64,000 bases of DNA from Njordibacter sp905182035 (lineage in GTDB: Bacteria; Pseudomonadota; Gammaproteobacteria; Pseudomonadales; Balneatricaceae): NCBI RefSeq assembly GCF_047730075.1, contig NZ_CP159831.1, forward strand, positions 2,914,001 to 2,978,000, given 5' to 3'. The notes beneath the pieces were generated by a model. The model made no database searches and had not been told where the DNA came from. It was given only the letters and a program-made list of their open reading frames with translations. Below, one piece after another: positions 63,238 through 64,000 of this stretch; position 1 is the first letter of the stretch, and each line of letters starts with the position of its first letter. The position numbers and the translations under genes were made by a program.

Positions 63238-64000
63238 TTATTTTCCGATACAAAATGATCCAAAAATACGGCCTAATAAGTCATCGCTTGTAAAACTACC
63301 AGTAATTTCGTTTAAACATTCTTGTGCTAAGCGTAAGTCCTCAGCTAATAACTCACCAGCCTGGCTGTAAGCCAATTGCTTGGCACCTTCTCGCAACAGT
63401 GATCTACATCTGCGTAAGGCGTCCAAATGACGTCTGCGGGCACTAAAGCCACCCTCTAAAGTAGTTTGATAACCGACCGCTTGTTTCAGCTGAGACCTAA
63501 GTAAATCTAGCCCTTGGCCTTGCTTTGCACTTAGGTAAATGCAGTCTATACCATCGATTTGGATTAGCTTAGGTAAGTGGTCTGAGAGGTCTATTTTATT
63601 GCGTACCAAGGTAAGCTGGTTGGGTATAGGTTGTGCACCCATCAAACTTTGCCAGTGCTGTTGCGGCGAGGTCTTGTCCTGGGCATCTTGGAGCAATAAA
63701 ATCTGGTCAGCTTGAACAATGGCTTCGACGGCACGCTCAATACCAATTTGTTCTACCTTGTCAGGGCTTTCACGCAAACCCGCAGTATCTAAAATATGTA
63801 ACGGTAAGCCGTCGATATTGATCGACTCTTTTAAGATATCGCGCGTGGTGCCTGCAATGTCTGTGACGATGGCGCGGTCTTGACCGGCTAGTGCATTGAG
63901 TAAACTTGATTTGCCAGCGTTAGGAGCGCCTGCGATCACCACTTGCATGCCTTCTTGTAATAAGCTGCCTTGATGTGCCTTCTGTAACAAGTGATCCAAG
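63238..64000 (-). CDS. mnmE: tRNA modification GTPase MnmE, C-terminal part
   Basis: The 3' 254 codons of mnmE; the gene runs on past the window edge. G-domain motifs GAPNAGKSS (G1), TDIAGTTRD (G2), DTAGLRES (G3) and NKID (G4) are present, and the end FGSFCIGK carries the catalytic cysteine. With MnmG it modifies tRNA wobble uridine. Here mnmE and mnmG are separated by Pit genes and the candidate origin, instead of being adjacent. Confidence 0.95.
   Translation of the reverse strand, partial: LDHLLQKAHQGSLLQEGMQVVIAGAPNAGKSSLLNALAGQDRAIVTDIAGTTRDILKESINIDGLPLHILDTAGLRESPDKVEQIGIERAVEAIVQADQILLLQDAQDKTSPQQHWQSLMGAQPIPNQLTLVRNKIDLSDHLPKLIQIDGIDCIYLSAKQGQGLDLLRSQLKQAVGYQTTLEGGFSARRRHLDALRRCRSLLREGAKQLAYSQAGELLAEDLRLAQECLNEITGSFTSDDLLGRIFGSFCIGK

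Overview
The window reads as an ordinary chromosome of a free-living, aerobic, probably marine gammaproteobacterium. It has moderate GC content, genes are packed on both strands, and core gene order is of the Pseudomonas/Oceanospirillales kind: glmS-glmU-atpCDGAHFEBI-parB-parA-rsmG-mnmG, nrdR-ribD-ribBX-ribH, pckA-hslO-hslR, rpmB-rpmG-radC, spuABC. Marine life is suggested by a trimethylamine monooxygenase (tmm), an ammonium transporter and polyamine and C5-dicarboxylate catabolism. The assignment rests on gene order and protein resemblance only. No tRNA, rRNA, CRISPR array, prophage or intact insertion sequence was seen.

Layout. 1-3 kb: riboflavin genes (start of ribH, ribBX, ribD) behind nrdR; ribE is not in its usual place. 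3-13 kb: housekeeping (EamA exporter, gshA, tex, pckA, hslO, hslR, trxB); a 160-bp IS-end (MITE-like) element sits in front of trxB. 12.5-21 kb: a PuuD-type membrane domain protein, an FKBP isomerase, an ABC-F ATPase, hemB, radA, a RimJ-like acetyltransferase, a three-copy 51-bp tandem repeat, rpmG/rpmB and radC. 20.9-24.1 kb: a PAS histidine kinase and FixJ-type regulator directly upstream of tmm. 24-28 kb: an FAH-family hydrolase, mdh, and amt with an unannotated 56-codon membrane ORF behind it.

28-42 kb is the accessory catabolic block. A LysR gene diverges from a four-gene operon matching the Pseudomonas/Yersinia itaconate degradation genes: itaconyl-CoA hydratase, acyl-CoA dehydrogenase, class III CoA-transferase and citramalyl-CoA lyase. 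An MFS carrier follows. After a YczE-like membrane protein comes a divergent polyamine block (spuA-spuB-spuC facing left, a second glutamylpolyamine synthetase and puuB facing right) with its PuuR-type repressor and GAACA-type candidate operators in the shared promoter region. 42-45 kb: an orphan CHASE histidine kinase and two AT-rich membrane proteins of unknown function.

45-64 kb is the origin-proximal core: glmS, glmU, the complete F1Fo ATP synthase operon, parAB, rsmG and mnmG. Between mnmG and mnmE lies an AT-rich 680-bp gap with four perfect and two near-perfect DnaA boxes, which I read as the chromosomal origin oriC, followed by a Pit phosphate transporter and its DUF47/PhoU-like partner. 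I found no wholly new multi-gene system. The most worthwhile leads are the oriC placement, the small ORF linked to amt, the GAACA operators, the tandem repeat, and the tmm and itaconate neighbourhoods.
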